Part shown: one piece after another, positions 49,591 to 61,838 of the stretch
Layout of the letters: the number at the start of each line of letters is the position of its first letter
Position numbering within the stretch: position 1 is the first letter of the stretch
DNA from: Betaproteobacteria bacterium
GTDB taxonomy: Bacteria; Pseudomonadota; Gammaproteobacteria; Burkholderiales; Burkholderiaceae_C
Direction: 5' to 3'
DNA: 64,000 bases
Assembly: GCA_947453725.1 (NCBI GenBank)
Contig: CANGHH010000009.1
Span: forward strand, 62,001-126,000
Program-made: the position numbers and the translations under genes
Notes under the pieces: generated by a model
The model's input: the letters and a program-made list of their open reading frames with translations, nothing else
Told to the model about the DNA's origin: nothing
The model's database searches: none

Positions 49591-50427
49591 TCATCCCGCG
49601 GGCCGGGCCTGCTGCAACGCCGCCTGCGTGGCCAGCGCCTCGGCGCGGGCGGCGCTGGCGTAATCCGCGCCCGCGCTGGCGTAAAGCACCGCGCGCGACG
49701 AACTGACGATGATCGGCCCGCCGGTGCGCCAGCCGGCGCGCACCGTGGCCCCGGCGTCGCCGCCCTGCGCGCCGATGCCCGGGATCAGCAAGGGCAGGGT
49801 CGGCGCCAGCGCTCGCACGCGCGCCACCTCGGCCGGGTAGGTGGCGCCGACGACCAGGCCGAGCTGGCCGCCGCCGCGCCGCGCGTTCCATTCACCGGCC
49901 GCCAGGCGGGCTATCCGTTCGTACACCAACTCGCCGTCGAGCAGCATCTGCGCCTGCAGGTCGCTGCCGCCGGGGTTGCTGGTGCGGCACAGCAGGATCA
50001 GGCCCTTGCCGGCCCATTTCATGTAGGGCTCGATGCTGTCCAGCCCCATGAAGGGCGACAGCGTGACGGCGTCGGCGCGGTAGCGCTCGAAGACTTCCTG
50101 GGCGTACTGCCCGGCGGTGGCGCCGATGTCGCCGCGCTTGGCGTCGAGGATCACCGGCACGCCCGGGGCGGTTTCGTGGATGTGCGCGATCAGCCTTTCC
50201 AGCTGGTCTTCGGCGCTTTGCGCGGCGAAGTAGGCGATCTGCGGCTTGTAGGCACAGACCGTGTCCTTCGTCGCGGCGACGATGGCGGCACAGAAGTCGA
50301 AGATCCTGGCCGCGTCGCCGGCCCAGGCGCCGGGGAACCGGGCCGGCTCGGGGTCGAGGCCGACGCAGAGCAGCGAGGCGTTGCGGCTTTGCGCAGCGAC
50401 CAGCTGCGCGCGGAAGTCGGTGGCCAC
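49591..50427 (-). CDS. pyrF: Orotidine 5'-phosphate decarboxylase (type 2)
   Basis: A 278-residue TIM-barrel enzyme of UMP synthesis. LCVGLDPEPARFPG, the catalytic VILDAKRGDIGATAGQYA (Lys/Asp pair) and GATYPAEVARVR mark the longer type 2 enzyme. It starts at GTG 50427, five bases after the purB stop on the same strand. Confidence 0.95.
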   Translation of the reverse strand: MATDFRAQLVAAQSRNASLLCVGLDPEPARFPGAWAGDAARIFDFCAAIVAATKDTVCAYKPQIAYFAAQSAEDQLERLIAHIHETAPGVPVILDAKRGDIGATAGQYAQEVFERYRADAVTLSPFMGLDSIEPYMKWAGKGLILLCRTSNPGGSDLQAQMLLDGELVYERIARLAAGEWNARRGGGQLGLVVGATYPAEVARVRALAPTLPLLIPGIGAQGGDAGATVRAGWRTGGPIIVSSSRAVLYASAGADYASAARAEALATQAALQQARPAG

Positions 50428-50432
50428 CGCGT

Positions 50433-52783
<2,351 letters not shown>

Positions 52784-52820
52784 GCCCTGCCCCGCCGCGT
52801 GAACCGCAACGCGTGCCGCT

Positions 52821-55800
52821 TCAGTCTGCCGGCGCGCCGTCTGCCCCCGCCGGGGCAGCAGCGCCCTCGGCCGTCGTCACCGGGCCCTTGCCGCTGTAGC
52901 GGTCGAGCGCGAGGTAGATCACTGGCGTGATGTACAGCGTGATGGCCTGCGAGAAGATCAGGCCGCCGCACACCGCCAGGCCCAGCGGCTGGCGCAGCTC
53001 GGCGCCGGCGCCGATGCCCAGGGCGATCGGCAGGGCGCCCATCAAGGCCGCCAGCGTGGTCATCATGATCGGCCGGAAGCGCAGCACGCAGGCTTCGCGG
53101 ATGGCCTGCTGCGGCGTCATGCCGTGGTGGCGCTGCGCCTCCAGCGCGAAGTCGATCATCATGATCGCGTTCTTCTTGACGATGCCGATCAGCAGCAGGA
53201 TGCCGATGGTGGCGATCAGCGTCAGGTCCTGGCCGAAGATCATCAGCGTCAGCAGCGCGCCCACCGCTGCCGACGGCAGGCCGGCCAGGATGGTCAGCGG
53301 GTGGATGTAGCTTTCGTACAGCACGCCCAGCAGCACGTAGATGACCAGCAGCGCGGCCACGATCAGGATCGCCTGGCCGCCCTGCGTGTCCTTGAACACC
53401 GCCGCGTCGCCGCCGTACTTGGCGATGATCGAAGCCGGCATGCGCAGCGCTTCGCGTGCGCTGTCGATGGCCGCCGTGGCGTCGCCCAGGGCCGCGCCCG
53501 GGGCCAGGTTGAAGCTGACCGTGACGGCCTGCAATTGCCCGACGTGGTTGATGGCGGTGGCCCCGACCGCGCGCTCCACCGTCGCAAAGGCCGACAGCGG
53601 CACCAGGGTGCCGTTGCTGCTGCGCACGTAGATGTTGGCGAAGGCACCTTCATCGCGCTTGGCCTCGGGCGCCACCTCCATGATCACCTGGTAGCTGTCG
53701 GTGGGCAGGTAGATGGTCGACACCTGGCGCTCACCGAAGGCGCTGTACAGCGCGCTGCGGATGGCGTCGATGCTGACGCCCAGCGTGTTGGCGCGGTCGC
53801 GGTCGATCTTCAGGCTGGCCTGCAAGGCGCGCAGCTGGCTGTCGCTGGTGACGTCGCGGAACATGCTGTCGGCGCGCAGCTTGTCCTGCAGCTTGCTGGC
53901 CCAGTCGCTCAGTTCGTCGGCGCGAACGCTCTGCAGGATGTACTGGTACTGCGCCTTGCTCTGCCGCCCACCGAGCTGCAGGTTCTGCACCGGGCGCATG
54001 AAGACGTTCAGGCCGGCGACCTCGCGGAACTTGCGGCGCAGGCCTTCGACGACCTGCTTCATCGGCAGCCGCTGGTCGCGCGCCTTCAGCGTGATGAACA
54101 TGCGGCCGGTGTTCTGCGAGTTGTTGCCGCCGCCGTTGAAGGAGCTGACCGCCGCGACGTTGGGATCGCCACGGGCGATCGCTGCCGCGCGGTCCTGCAG
54201 CTGCACCATGGCCGGGAAGGAGGTGTCCTCGGAGGCCTCGGTCTGGCACTGGATCTGCCCGATGTCTTCCTCGGGGAAGAAACCCTTGGGGATGACCATG
54301 AACAGCCACACCGTGGCGACGAAGGTCAGCAGCGCCACCAGCAGCACGATCTTGCGGTGGCGCAGCGCCACGTCCAGCGTGCGTGCATAGGCGCCCAGCG
54401 TGGCGTCGAAGCCGCGCTCGAAGGAACGCACCACCAGGCCGGGCTTCTTCTTGTGCGCTTCGTCGCTCAGGAAACGGCTGGCCAGCATCGGCACCAGGGT
54501 CAGCGAGACGAAGGCCGAGACCAGGATCGACAGGCCCACGACCACCGCGAATTCGTGGAACAGCAGGCCGATGACGCCGGGCATGAAGAAGATCGGGATG
54601 AAGACCGCGACCAGCGACAGCGAGATGCTGAGGATGGTGAAACCCACTTCGCGCGAACCACGCAGGGCGGCCTGGAAGGGCGGCACGCCTTCCTCGACGT
54701 GGCGCATGATGTTCTCCAGCATCACGATGGCGTCGTCGACGACCAGGCCGACGGCCAGCGTCAGGCCGAGGAGCGAGATGTTGTCCAGGCTGTAGTTCAG
54801 GCCCCACAGCAGCGCCACCGCGCCGATCAGTGAAACCGGCAGGCTCAGCGTCGGGATGACGGTGGCCACGAAACGGCGCAGGAACAGGAAGATCACCAGC
54901 ACCACCAGCGCGATGGTGCCGGCCAGGGTCAGCGTGACGTCGTGCAAGGCCTCGCGGACCGACTTGGACCGGTCGTTGGTCGGCGTCAGGCCGATCGACT
55001 GCGGCATCTGCGACTGCAGGGCCGGCAGCGCCGCCAGCACCGCGTCGACGACGCGCACGGTGTTGGCGCCAGGCTGGCGCTGCACGGCCAGCGTGATCGA
55101 GTTTTCGCCGTTGAAGGTGGCCCAGCTCTTCAGCGTTTCCAGGCTGTCCTGGACTTGCGCCACGTCCTGCAAGCGCACCGGGTTGCCGCCCTTCTGGCTG
55201 ATGATCAGCTCGGCGAATTCGGCGGCGTTCTTCAGCTGCTTGTTGGCGGTCAGGGTCAGCGTCTGGCGCGGCCCTTCCAGCGTGCCCACCGGCGTGTTGA
55301 CGTTGGCGGCGCGCAAGGCCGCGCTGAGCTCGTCGAGGCCGATGTTGCGTGCGGCCAGCGCTTCGGGCAGCACGCGCACGCGCACCGCAAAGCGCTTGGC
55401 GCCGTAAATGTTGACCTGAGCCACACCGTCGATGGTGGCCAGCGTGGGCGTGATCAGGTGTTCGGCGTAGTCCTGCAGGTCGGACGGCGCCAGCGACGGC
55501 GAGGTCATCGCGATCAGCAGCACCGGCGCGTCGGCCGGGTTGACCTTGCGGTAGTTCGGCGGCGAGGTCATGTCGATGGGCAGCGCGCGCTGGGCGCGCA
55601 GCAGCGCCGCCTGCACGTCGACCGAGGCCGCGTCGATGTTGCGGCCTTCCTCGAATTCCAGCGTCAGGTTGGTGCTGCCCAGCGTGCTCGACGAGCTGAT
55701 GGTCTTCAGGCCGGGAATGGTCTGGAACTGCTTTTCCAGCGGCAGGGCCACGCTGGTGGCCATGGTCTCCGGGTTGGCGCCGGGCAGGCTGGCGCCGACG

Positions 55801-55937
55801 CTGATGACCGGCGTGTCGTAGCTGGGCAGCGCCGCCACCGGGATGCTGCGGTAGCCGATGACCCCGGCCAGCACGATGGCCAGGTTGAGCAGCACCGTCA
55901 TCACCGGACGGCGGATGAAGAGTTCCGAGAAGTTCAT
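52821..55937 (-). CDS. RND multidrug efflux permease (HAE1 type, MdtB/MdtC/MuxB-like)
   Basis: A 1038-residue inner-membrane pump with twelve membrane helices and two large periplasmic loops. FIRRPVMTVLLNLAIVLAG start, the proton-relay aspartates in GLVVDDAIVMLEN, and LPSAAVGALLTLMIFGQDLT are typical. Its ATG overlaps the stop of the adaptor gene (ATGA). Only one pump gene is present and no outer-membrane channel gene follows, so a shared TolC-type channel is likely. Confidence 0.95.
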   Translation of the reverse strand: MNFSELFIRRPVMTVLLNLAIVLAGVIGYRSIPVAALPSYDTPVISVGASLPGANPETMATSVALPLEKQFQTIPGLKTISSSSTLGSTNLTLEFEEGRNIDAASVDVQAALLRAQRALPIDMTSPPNYRKVNPADAPVLLIAMTSPSLAPSDLQDYAEHLITPTLATIDGVAQVNIYGAKRFAVRVRVLPEALAARNIGLDELSAALRAANVNTPVGTLEGPRQTLTLTANKQLKNAAEFAELIISQKGGNPVRLQDVAQVQDSLETLKSWATFNGENSITLAVQRQPGANTVRVVDAVLAALPALQSQMPQSIGLTPTNDRSKSVREALHDVTLTLAGTIALVVLVIFLFLRRFVATVIPTLSLPVSLIGAVALLWGLNYSLDNISLLGLTLAVGLVVDDAIVMLENIMRHVEEGVPPFQAALRGSREVGFTILSISLSLVAVFIPIFFMPGVIGLLFHEFAVVVGLSILVSAFVSLTLVPMLASRFLSDEAHKKKPGLVVRSFERGFDATLGAYARTLDVALRHRKIVLLVALLTFVATVWLFMVIPKGFFPEEDIGQIQCQTEASEDTSFPAMVQLQDRAAAIARGDPNVAAVSSFNGGGNNSQNTGRMFITLKARDQRLPMKQVVEGLRRKFREVAGLNVFMRPVQNLQLGGRQSKAQYQYILQSVRADELSDWASKLQDKLRADSMFRDVTSDSQLRALQASLKIDRDRANTLGVSIDAIRSALYSAFGERQVSTIYLPTDSYQVIMEVAPEAKRDEGAFANIYVRSSNGTLVPLSAFATVERAVGATAINHVGQLQAVTVSFNLAPGAALGDATAAIDSAREALRMPASIIAKYGGDAAVFKDTQGGQAILIVAALLVIYVLLGVLYESYIHPLTILAGLPSAAVGALLTLMIFGQDLTLIATIGILLLIGIVKKNAIMMIDFALEAQRHHGMTPQQAIREACVLRFRPIMMTTLAALMGALPIALGIGAGAELRQPLGLAVCGGLIFSQAITLYITPVIYLALDRYSGKGPVTTAEGAAAPAGADGAPAD

Positions 55938-57328
55938 GCTGCGGGTGCCCCTTTGCCGTTGCTGCCGCCCGAAGCGCCGCCCGGGCGGCCGCCCTTGCCG
56001 GCGCCGCTGGCGCCAGCGCCGCCTTCGCGGGCGCGTTCGACGACGTTGCCACCCGGACGCACGTTCTGCCGCCCGTCGAGCACGATGCGTTCACCGGGTT
56101 TGAGGCCGCTGACCGCCGCGTCTTCACCCTGCGCGTACAGCACCTGCACCGGCCGCGGCACGGCCTTGCCGTCGTTGACCGCATAGACCAGGGTGCCGCG
56201 CGGGCCCTGGATGATGGCCGCCAGCGGAATCACCACCGCGCCCTTGATCACGCTGGCCGTCATGGCCACGTTGACGAAGGCCCCGGGCCACAGCTTGCCG
56301 GCGGCGTTGCTGAACACCGCCTTGGCCTTGACCGTGCCCGACGTCGGGTCGACCGCGTTGTCGACGAATTTCAGCCGGCCTTCCAGCGCCGGCACCGGCG
56401 GCGGGGCCGGCGGCCGGCCTCCCGCGCTGCCACCACCACCCCCTTCGCGCCGCCCGCCCGAGGCTGCGCTGGCCGGTGCGGCGGCCAGCAGACCCGCTGG
56501 CGCAGTGGCCTTGGGCGTGCTGGCACTTTCCGGTGGCGTCACGCTGACCGCTGCGCCGCCGTCCTTCAGCGCGGCCAGGGCATCGGCGAGGTAGCGCTGC
56601 GGCAGGCTGAAGGCCACCGCAATCGGGTCGAGCTGGGTCAGGCTGACCAGCGTGGTGACGTTGGCCTGCACCGAACTGCCGGCGAAGACGTTGATGGCGC
56701 CCAGCCGACCGGCGCCTGGCGCGCTGATGCGGGTGTAGGACAAACCCAGCTTGGCGGCGTCCAGCGCGGCCTTGTCCAAGGCCACGGCCGCCGTCTGCGA
56801 CTGCACATTGGTCTGGTTGGTGTCCAGCGCGCCCTGCGAGATGAAGTTCTGCGCCAGCAACTCCTGGCTGCGCTTGAGCTGGCGCTGCGCGTCGGTCAGC
56901 GCGGCCTCGTCACGCGCCAGCTGCGCCCTGGCCTTGGCCACGTTGGCCTCATCGGCGCGCGGGTCCAGCGTGAACAGCAAGTCGCCGGTCTTGACGAACT
57001 GGCCTTCCTTGACGTGGACCTTGGTGATCAAGCTGGTGATCTGCGGCCGCACGTCGACGTTGGACAGCGGCGCCACGCTGCCGGTGGCGGTGATCAGCAC
57101 CGGCAGGTCGCGCACCTGGGCGCGCACGGTGGTGATGCCCACCGGTGGTGCAGAGGCCGCCGCACCGGGGCCGGCGGCGCCCGAAGCGGCGCCCGAAGCA
57201 TTCCCCGAAGCCGCCGATGCCGCGCTGGCGGCAGCCGGCTCGGTGGGCGGGCTGCAAGCCGCCAGACCAGCAAGGACGGCCAGCGTCGACAGTTTCAGGA
57301 CGGGCGGCAGCGTAGGGCGTAACGACAT
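55934..57328 (-). CDS. RND efflux periplasmic adaptor (membrane fusion protein), lipoprotein
   Basis: A 464-residue adaptor. Signal with lipobox LAGLAAC; barrel-sandwich hybrid (VRPQITSLITKVHVKEGQFV), alpha-hairpin (AKARAQLARDEAALTDAQRQ) and beta-barrel (LTQLDPIAVAFSLPQRYL). A Gly/Ala/Pro-rich insertion (residues ~300-335) splits the beta-barrel region and a Gly-rich tail ends the protein; both are unusual in length. ATG 57328 has GGA eight bases before it; ATG 57337 is possible. It lies 52 bases after marR on the same strand. Confidence 0.9.
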   Translation of the reverse strand: MSLRPTLPPVLKLSTLAVLAGLAACSPPTEPAAASAASAASGNASGAASGAAGPGAAASAPPVGITTVRAQVRDLPVLITATGSVAPLSNVDVRPQITSLITKVHVKEGQFVKTGDLLFTLDPRADEANVAKARAQLARDEAALTDAQRQLKRSQELLAQNFISQGALDTNQTNVQSQTAAVALDKAALDAAKLGLSYTRISAPGAGRLGAINVFAGSSVQANVTTLVSLTQLDPIAVAFSLPQRYLADALAALKDGGAAVSVTPPESASTPKATAPAGLLAAAPASAASGGRREGGGGGSAGGRPPAPPPVPALEGRLKFVDNAVDPTSGTVKAKAVFSNAAGKLWPGAFVNVAMTASVIKGAVVIPLAAIIQGPRGTLVYAVNDGKAVPRPVQVLYAQGEDAAVSGLKPGERIVLDGRQNVRPGGNVVERAREGGAGASGAGKGGRPGGASGGSNGKGAPAA

Positions 57329-57380
57329 GATCAACATCCGGGGTTCTAAGCAGTTTCGGTGCCGGGGAAGGGCGGGCGGT

Positions 57381-57833
57381 TCAGGCCGGCTGGAAGGCAC
57401 GCTGCAGCACGGCCAGGCCCGCTTGCAGGGTTTGCAGTTCGTCTGGGCTGCAAGCGCCCAGGGCGCGGGCAAATTCGCCGCGTGCGCCGTTTTCGATGTG
57501 CCGCACCTGGGCCAGGCCGGCCGCCGTGACGCGCAGTTCCGAGCGGCGGCGGTCCGACGGCGCCGTGCACGGGGCGACGGCGCCGGCGCGCACCAGGCGG
57601 TCGACCATCACCGAAGCCGTCGGCAGGGTCACGCCGAGGAAGGCGGCCACGGCGCTGACCGAGCTGCCCGGCCGCCGGGCGATGAAGTTCAGGCAACGGA
57701 ACTGCGGCACCGACAGCTGCTCGCCGACCTGCAGGCGCATCGCACCGCGCATCGCGTCCATCACCGTCGGCATCACCTCCAGCACGGCTTCGGCGCAATC
57801 TTGCGGGCAGGGCACTGGGGCAGGCTTGGGCAT
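57381..57833 (-). CDS. MarR-family transcriptional regulator
   Basis: A 150-residue winged-helix repressor: LSVPQFRCLNFIARRPGSSV, VAAFLGVTLPTASVMVDRLV and APSDRRRSELRVTAAG (wing) are typical. ATG 57833 is used; GTG 57839 and TTG 57842 are alternatives. First gene of the marR-adaptor-pump unit and probably its autoregulated repressor. A cysteine pair near the N-terminus (VPCPQDCAE) could be redox-sensitive. Confidence 0.92.
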   Translation of the reverse strand: MPKPAPVPCPQDCAEAVLEVMPTVMDAMRGAMRLQVGEQLSVPQFRCLNFIARRPGSSVSAVAAFLGVTLPTASVMVDRLVRAGAVAPCTAPSDRRRSELRVTAAGLAQVRHIENGARGEFARALGACSPDELQTLQAGLAVLQRAFQPA

Positions 57834-57899
57834 CTTCACCAACGGTGCAGGGCGCGGGACCGGCTTGTGGGGCCGGGGGATCGTGAGGAAAAGGGGCTA

Positions 57900-57920
57900 T
57901 TGCTTCGCCGGGCTAAGCAA
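57900..57920. promoter_or_regulatory. Palindrome TTGCTT-N9-AAGCAA, candidate MarR operator
   Basis: Perfect six-base arms lie 67-87 bases upstream of the marR start, typical of a MarR-family operator in its own promoter. The heptamer CTAAGCA in the right arm (57913-57919) recurs at 57346-57352, just upstream of the adaptor gene. Confidence 0.55.
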
Positions 57921-58004
57921 CCCCCTAGGTTATCACCGTCCCAGCGCCCGCCCGGGTGAGCAACGCTTCTTTGCATGCGAAAAGGCCGTCAGCGCGCTGG
58001 GGCT

Positions 58005-59327
58005 TCAGTTGACGCCGACCGTTTCCAGCACGGCGGCGCCCCAGCTCGGCCGCGATCCGGGCTCGGCCAGCGTGACGGCGGCCAGCACCGCGCGAACGGC
58101 CTGGTCCGCGCTGGCTTCATCCGCCGCATGCACCACGGCCAGCGGCTCGCCAGCCTGCAGCGCAGCACCCAGCGGGCGGACCTGGCTCAGCCCGACGCGC
58201 GGGTCGACGCGGTCGCCGGCCTGCCGCCGGCCCCCGCCGAGCGCGACCACGGCCCAGCCCAGCGCGCGGCCATCGAGCGTGGCCAGCACGCCGCTGTGGG
58301 GTGCCGGCACCGCGCGTTGCACCGGCGCCGCTGGCAGGCCGGCGGCCTTGAAGACGTCGGGCGGGCCGCCCAGCGTTGCCACCATCTGCGCAAAGCGTTC
58401 GGCTGCGGCGCCGCTGGCCAGCGCGCGTTCGGCCTGCGCCTGTCCCGCGGCGACCGTCGCGGCCAGGCCGCCGAGGTGCAGCAACTGCGCGGCCAGCGCC
58501 AGCGTCACCGCGCGCAGGCGCGGATCGCCCGCTGCGCCGCCCAGGCAGTCCAGCGTCTCCTGCACCTCCAGCGCGTTGCCGGCGGTGCTGCCCAGCACCT
58601 GGTTCATGTCGGTGATCAGCGCGCGCGCCGGCAGCCCGGCGCCCTGCGCCACCTCGACCAAGCTGCGGGCCAGCAGCCGGGCCTCCTCCAGCGTCGGCGT
58701 GAAGGCGCCGCTGCCGACCTTGACGTCCAGCACCAGGCCCTGCAGCCCGGCCGCCAGCTTCTTGCTGAGGATGCTGGCGGTGATCAGCGGCACGCTTTCC
58801 ACCGTGGCCGTGATGTCGCGGATGGCGTACAGCCGGCGGTCGGCCGGCGCCAGCGCGGCCGAGGCGCCGACGATGGCGCAGCCGGCCTGGCGCAGCGTCC
58901 GCAGCAGCCGCGCGTGGTCGGGCGTGGTGGCGTAGCCGGGCAGCGCTTCCAGCTTGTCCAGCGTGCCGCCGGTGTGGCCCAGTCCGCGCCCGCTGATCAT
59001 CGGCACCACGCCGCCGCAGGCCGCCACGATGGGCGCCAGCAGCAGGCTGACCTTGTCGCCAACGCCGCCGGTGGAATGCTTGTCCAGGATCGGCCCGTGC
59101 AGGCCGGCGTCGGTCCAGTCGAGCACCTCGCCGGACTGCACCATGGCCTGCGTCAGCGCGACCGTCCCGGCGCGGCCCATGCCGCGCAGCAGGATCGCCA
59201 TGGCCATCGCGGCGACCTGGCTGTCGCTCCAGCTGCCATCGGTCACGCCCTGCACGAAAGCGCCGATCTGCGCGGCCGTCAGCACCCCGCTGTCGCGCTG
59301 GATGCAGATGATCTCCGCGGGCTGCAC
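58005..59327 (-). CDS. deoA: Thymidine phosphorylase
   Basis: A 440-residue enzyme, the same length as E. coli DeoA. LDKHSTGGVGDKVSLLLAPI and ISGRGLGHTGGTLDKLEAL are the phosphate- and substrate-binding signatures; DVKVGSGAF and a C-terminal barrel (PHSGVLATLDGRALGWAVV) complete it. No ATG exists; the GTG at 59327, five bases after the nucleotidase stop, gives a family-length protein. Last gene of the nucleoside operon. Confidence 0.93.
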   Translation of the reverse strand: MQPAEIICIQRDSGVLTAAQIGAFVQGVTDGSWSDSQVAAMAMAILLRGMGRAGTVALTQAMVQSGEVLDWTDAGLHGPILDKHSTGGVGDKVSLLLAPIVAACGGVVPMISGRGLGHTGGTLDKLEALPGYATTPDHARLLRTLRQAGCAIVGASAALAPADRRLYAIRDITATVESVPLITASILSKKLAAGLQGLVLDVKVGSGAFTPTLEEARLLARSLVEVAQGAGLPARALITDMNQVLGSTAGNALEVQETLDCLGGAAGDPRLRAVTLALAAQLLHLGGLAATVAAGQAQAERALASGAAAERFAQMVATLGGPPDVFKAAGLPAAPVQRAVPAPHSGVLATLDGRALGWAVVALGGGRRQAGDRVDPRVGLSQVRPLGAALQAGEPLAVVHAADEASADQAVRAVLAAVTLAEPGSRPSWGAAVLETVGVN

Positions 59328-59332
59328 GGCGC

Positions 59333-61036
59333 TCAGTTCAGGCGGGTGATGCGGTTCAGCGCGCCCGGCGCCAGGCCCGGGTGGTTCTTGATGTAGAGCT
59401 CCAGCGCGTCGACGTCCATCATGCCGGTGCTGCGCTCGGTGCCGTCCTTCAGCGCCAGGTAGTTGTCGCCGCCGCTGGCCATGAAGGCGTTGACGGTGAC
59501 GCGGTAGCTGGCGGTCGGCGCGATGGCGACACCGCCGAGCTGCGCGCTGCCCGGCACGATGCGCTGGCCGACCGGCGCCTGGCTGTCCCAGCGGTAGCTG
59601 AAGCCGCGGCTGACCTGCATCACGCGGCCGCTGATCGGGCCGTCGCCCTGGCCGCGCCACTGCTGCTCGAGCAACTGCAGCAGCTGGGCGCCGCTGACCG
59701 TCATCGTGACCAGGTTGTTGTAGAAGGGCTGCACCGCGAAGACGTCTTCGTAGCGCACCTGGCCGTCGGCCGGCAGGCCCATCGCGGCGCGGATGCCACC
59801 CGGGTTCATGAAGGCGATCTGCGCGCCGGCCGACTGCGTGGCCTCGAGCTGCGCGTCGGCCACCACCTGGCCGAGCACGCTCTCGCCGGCCGGGCTGCCG
59901 TCGCGCGGCAGCGGCGCGGCGATGCGGCCGACGACGCGGCGCGCCAGGCCGCCGGCCAGGCCTTCGTACTGCGCGATCAAGGCGCTGACTGGCGCATCTT
60001 TGGCGAAGCTGGCGTTGCGCACGATGAGGTTGTTGGCGCTGGCACTGAGCACGTCGCGCGTGGCTGGGTCCAGCGCCAGATCGATCTCGGTGACCACGGT
60101 GCCGTACTTGTCGCCGCTGGTGACCAGTCGGCCGTCGATGCGGCAGTTGTAGGCGCGGTGGGTGTGGCCGCTGACGACCAGGTCGACGGCCTTGTCGAGC
60201 TTCTTCACGATGTCGACGATGGGCCCGCTGATCCCCGGGCATTCGTTGTAGTCGCCGACCGGCACGCCGCCTTCGTGGATCAGCACGACGATGGCCTCGA
60301 TGCCCTGGGCGCGCAACCCGGGCACCAGCGCGTTGACGGTGTCGGCCTCGTTGCCGAACTTCAGCCCGGCCACGCCGGCCGGCACCACCATGCTGGGCGT
60401 GGCCTGCAGCGTCAGGCCGATGAAGGCCACCGGGATGCCCTCGAAAGTCTTGATGAAGTAGGGCGGGAAGACCGTCTGGCCGGTGGCCACTTCCACCGTG
60501 CTGGCCGCCAGGTAGCGGTAGCTGGCGCCCTTGAAGGTCTGCGGTCCCTTGCAGCCGTCGGTCGGGTGGCAGCCGCCGCGCTGCATGCGCAGCAGTTCGC
60601 CCAGGCCCTTGTCGAATTCGTGGTTGCCGACAGCGCTGGCTTCCAGGCCCATCAGGCTCAGGGCCTCGACGCTGGGCTCGTCGTGGAACAGCGCGCTGAG
60701 CAGCGGCGACGCGCCGATCAGGTCACCGGCCGCCACGAAGATGTGGTTGGGGTTCTTGGCGCGCAGACCGGCCACTGCGGTGGCCAGGTATTCGGCGCCG
60801 CCGGCGTCGATGTTCACCGTCTTGCCGGGGTTGGCCGGGTCCTTGACGCGGATGCCGCCCAGCGGCGGTTTCAGGTTGCCGTGGAAGTCGTTGATGGCCA
60901 GCACCTTGACCTGCACCGGTGCGGCGGCGACCGGCTGGACCGCTGCAGCGGGTGGCGCGGGCGGCGTGGCGCAGCCGGCCAGCAGGGCGGCCAGCAGGCC
61001 GGCGCTGAGGAGGAGCTTGAAGTCGGGACGGCGCAT
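59333..61036 (-). CDS. 5'-nucleotidase / bifunctional metallophosphatase lipoprotein (UshA-like)
   Basis: A 567-residue protein with lipoprotein signal (LLAALLAGC). Metal ligands: AINDFHGN, FVAAGDLIGASPL, AVGNHEFDKG, VLIHEGG and VSGHTHRAYN; the C-terminal nucleotidase domain has FMNPGGIRAAM, VQPFYNNLVTM and NAFMASGGDNY. It should dephosphorylate nucleotides in the periplasm, feeding nucleosides to the operon's ABC transporter. Placement of such an enzyme between deoC and deoA is uncommon. Confidence 0.92.
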   Translation of the reverse strand: MRRPDFKLLLSAGLLAALLAGCATPPAPPAAAVQPVAAAPVQVKVLAINDFHGNLKPPLGGIRVKDPANPGKTVNIDAGGAEYLATAVAGLRAKNPNHIFVAAGDLIGASPLLSALFHDEPSVEALSLMGLEASAVGNHEFDKGLGELLRMQRGGCHPTDGCKGPQTFKGASYRYLAASTVEVATGQTVFPPYFIKTFEGIPVAFIGLTLQATPSMVVPAGVAGLKFGNEADTVNALVPGLRAQGIEAIVVLIHEGGVPVGDYNECPGISGPIVDIVKKLDKAVDLVVSGHTHRAYNCRIDGRLVTSGDKYGTVVTEIDLALDPATRDVLSASANNLIVRNASFAKDAPVSALIAQYEGLAGGLARRVVGRIAAPLPRDGSPAGESVLGQVVADAQLEATQSAGAQIAFMNPGGIRAAMGLPADGQVRYEDVFAVQPFYNNLVTMTVSGAQLLQLLEQQWRGQGDGPISGRVMQVSRGFSYRWDSQAPVGQRIVPGSAQLGGVAIAPTASYRVTVNAFMASGGDNYLALKDGTERSTGMMDVDALELYIKNHPGLAPGALNRITRLN

Positions 61037-61050
61037 GGTGTGGATCGTGT

Positions 61051-61833
61051 TCAGTAGGTCGATGAAGAAGCCGGCCGGGCGGCCCCCGACAGCAGCGCTT
61101 CGATGTCGTTCAGCAGGCCGCTGGCGCCGATGCGGAAACGCGCCGGCGTCAGCGCCGCGTCGCCCAGGATCTCGCGCGTCAGGCCGATGTAGACGGCCGC
61201 GTCGGCCACCGTGCGGATGCCGCCCGACGGCTTGAAGCCGACATGCTGGCGCGCCAGCGGGTCGCTGGCGATGGCCTGCAGCAGCACGCGCGCGGCGGCG
61301 GGGCTGGCGCTGTTCGGCGTCTTGCCGGTGCTGGTCTTCAGGAAGTCGGCACCAGCGTCCAGCGCGATGCGGCAGGCCTGCGCCATCCGCGACTGGCCGT
61401 CCGGCAGCGCCGCCAGTTCGCCGGTTTCCAGGATCACCTTCAGGCGCACGCCGACGCAGGCCGTGCGCACCGCCGCCAGCAGGGCCGGCGCGGCCGCGAA
61501 GTCGCGCCAGGGGAAGACCACGTCGACCTCGTTGCCGCCGGCGGCAACGATCTCGCGGGCGTCGGCCACGGCGCGTCCGATGTCGCTGCTGCCGTCGGGG
61601 AAATTGGCGACCGCTGCCACCGCGATCGACGCCGGCAGCAGGCCGCGCGCCTGGGCCACGAAACGCGGCCAGACGCAGACCGCGCCGGTGGCGCCGCGTG
61701 CCGGGTCGGCGCCCCGGGCGCGGGCGCAGAGCTGGGCGATGTCGGCCGGCGTGTCGCCGTCGTTCAGGCTGGTCAGGTCCAGGCAGGCCAGCGCGATCTG
61801 CGCGGTGGCGATGGGGTCGAAGTCGGCGGCCAT
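61051..61833 (-). CDS. deoC: Deoxyribose-phosphate aldolase
   Basis: A 260-residue class I aldolase. Schiff-base lysine in DFLKTSTGK, second lysine in HVGFKPSGGIRT, and the acid in GGNEVDVVFPW match E. coli K167, K201 and D102. It cleaves deoxyribose 5-phosphate to glyceraldehyde 3-phosphate and acetaldehyde. Five bases after the pnp stop. Confidence 0.95.
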   Translation of the reverse strand: MAADFDPIATAQIALACLDLTSLNDGDTPADIAQLCARARGADPARGATGAVCVWPRFVAQARGLLPASIAVAAVANFPDGSSDIGRAVADAREIVAAGGNEVDVVFPWRDFAAAPALLAAVRTACVGVRLKVILETGELAALPDGQSRMAQACRIALDAGADFLKTSTGKTPNSASPAAARVLLQAIASDPLARQHVGFKPSGGIRTVADAAVYIGLTREILGDAALTPARFRIGASGLLNDIEALLSGAARPASSSTY

Positions 61834-61838
61834 CGCGT

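Noticed and set aside
57338..57472. N-terminal extension of the efflux adaptor
   Set aside because: It overlaps the marR gene and encodes no family similarity; the lipoprotein signal begins at 57328 or 57337.
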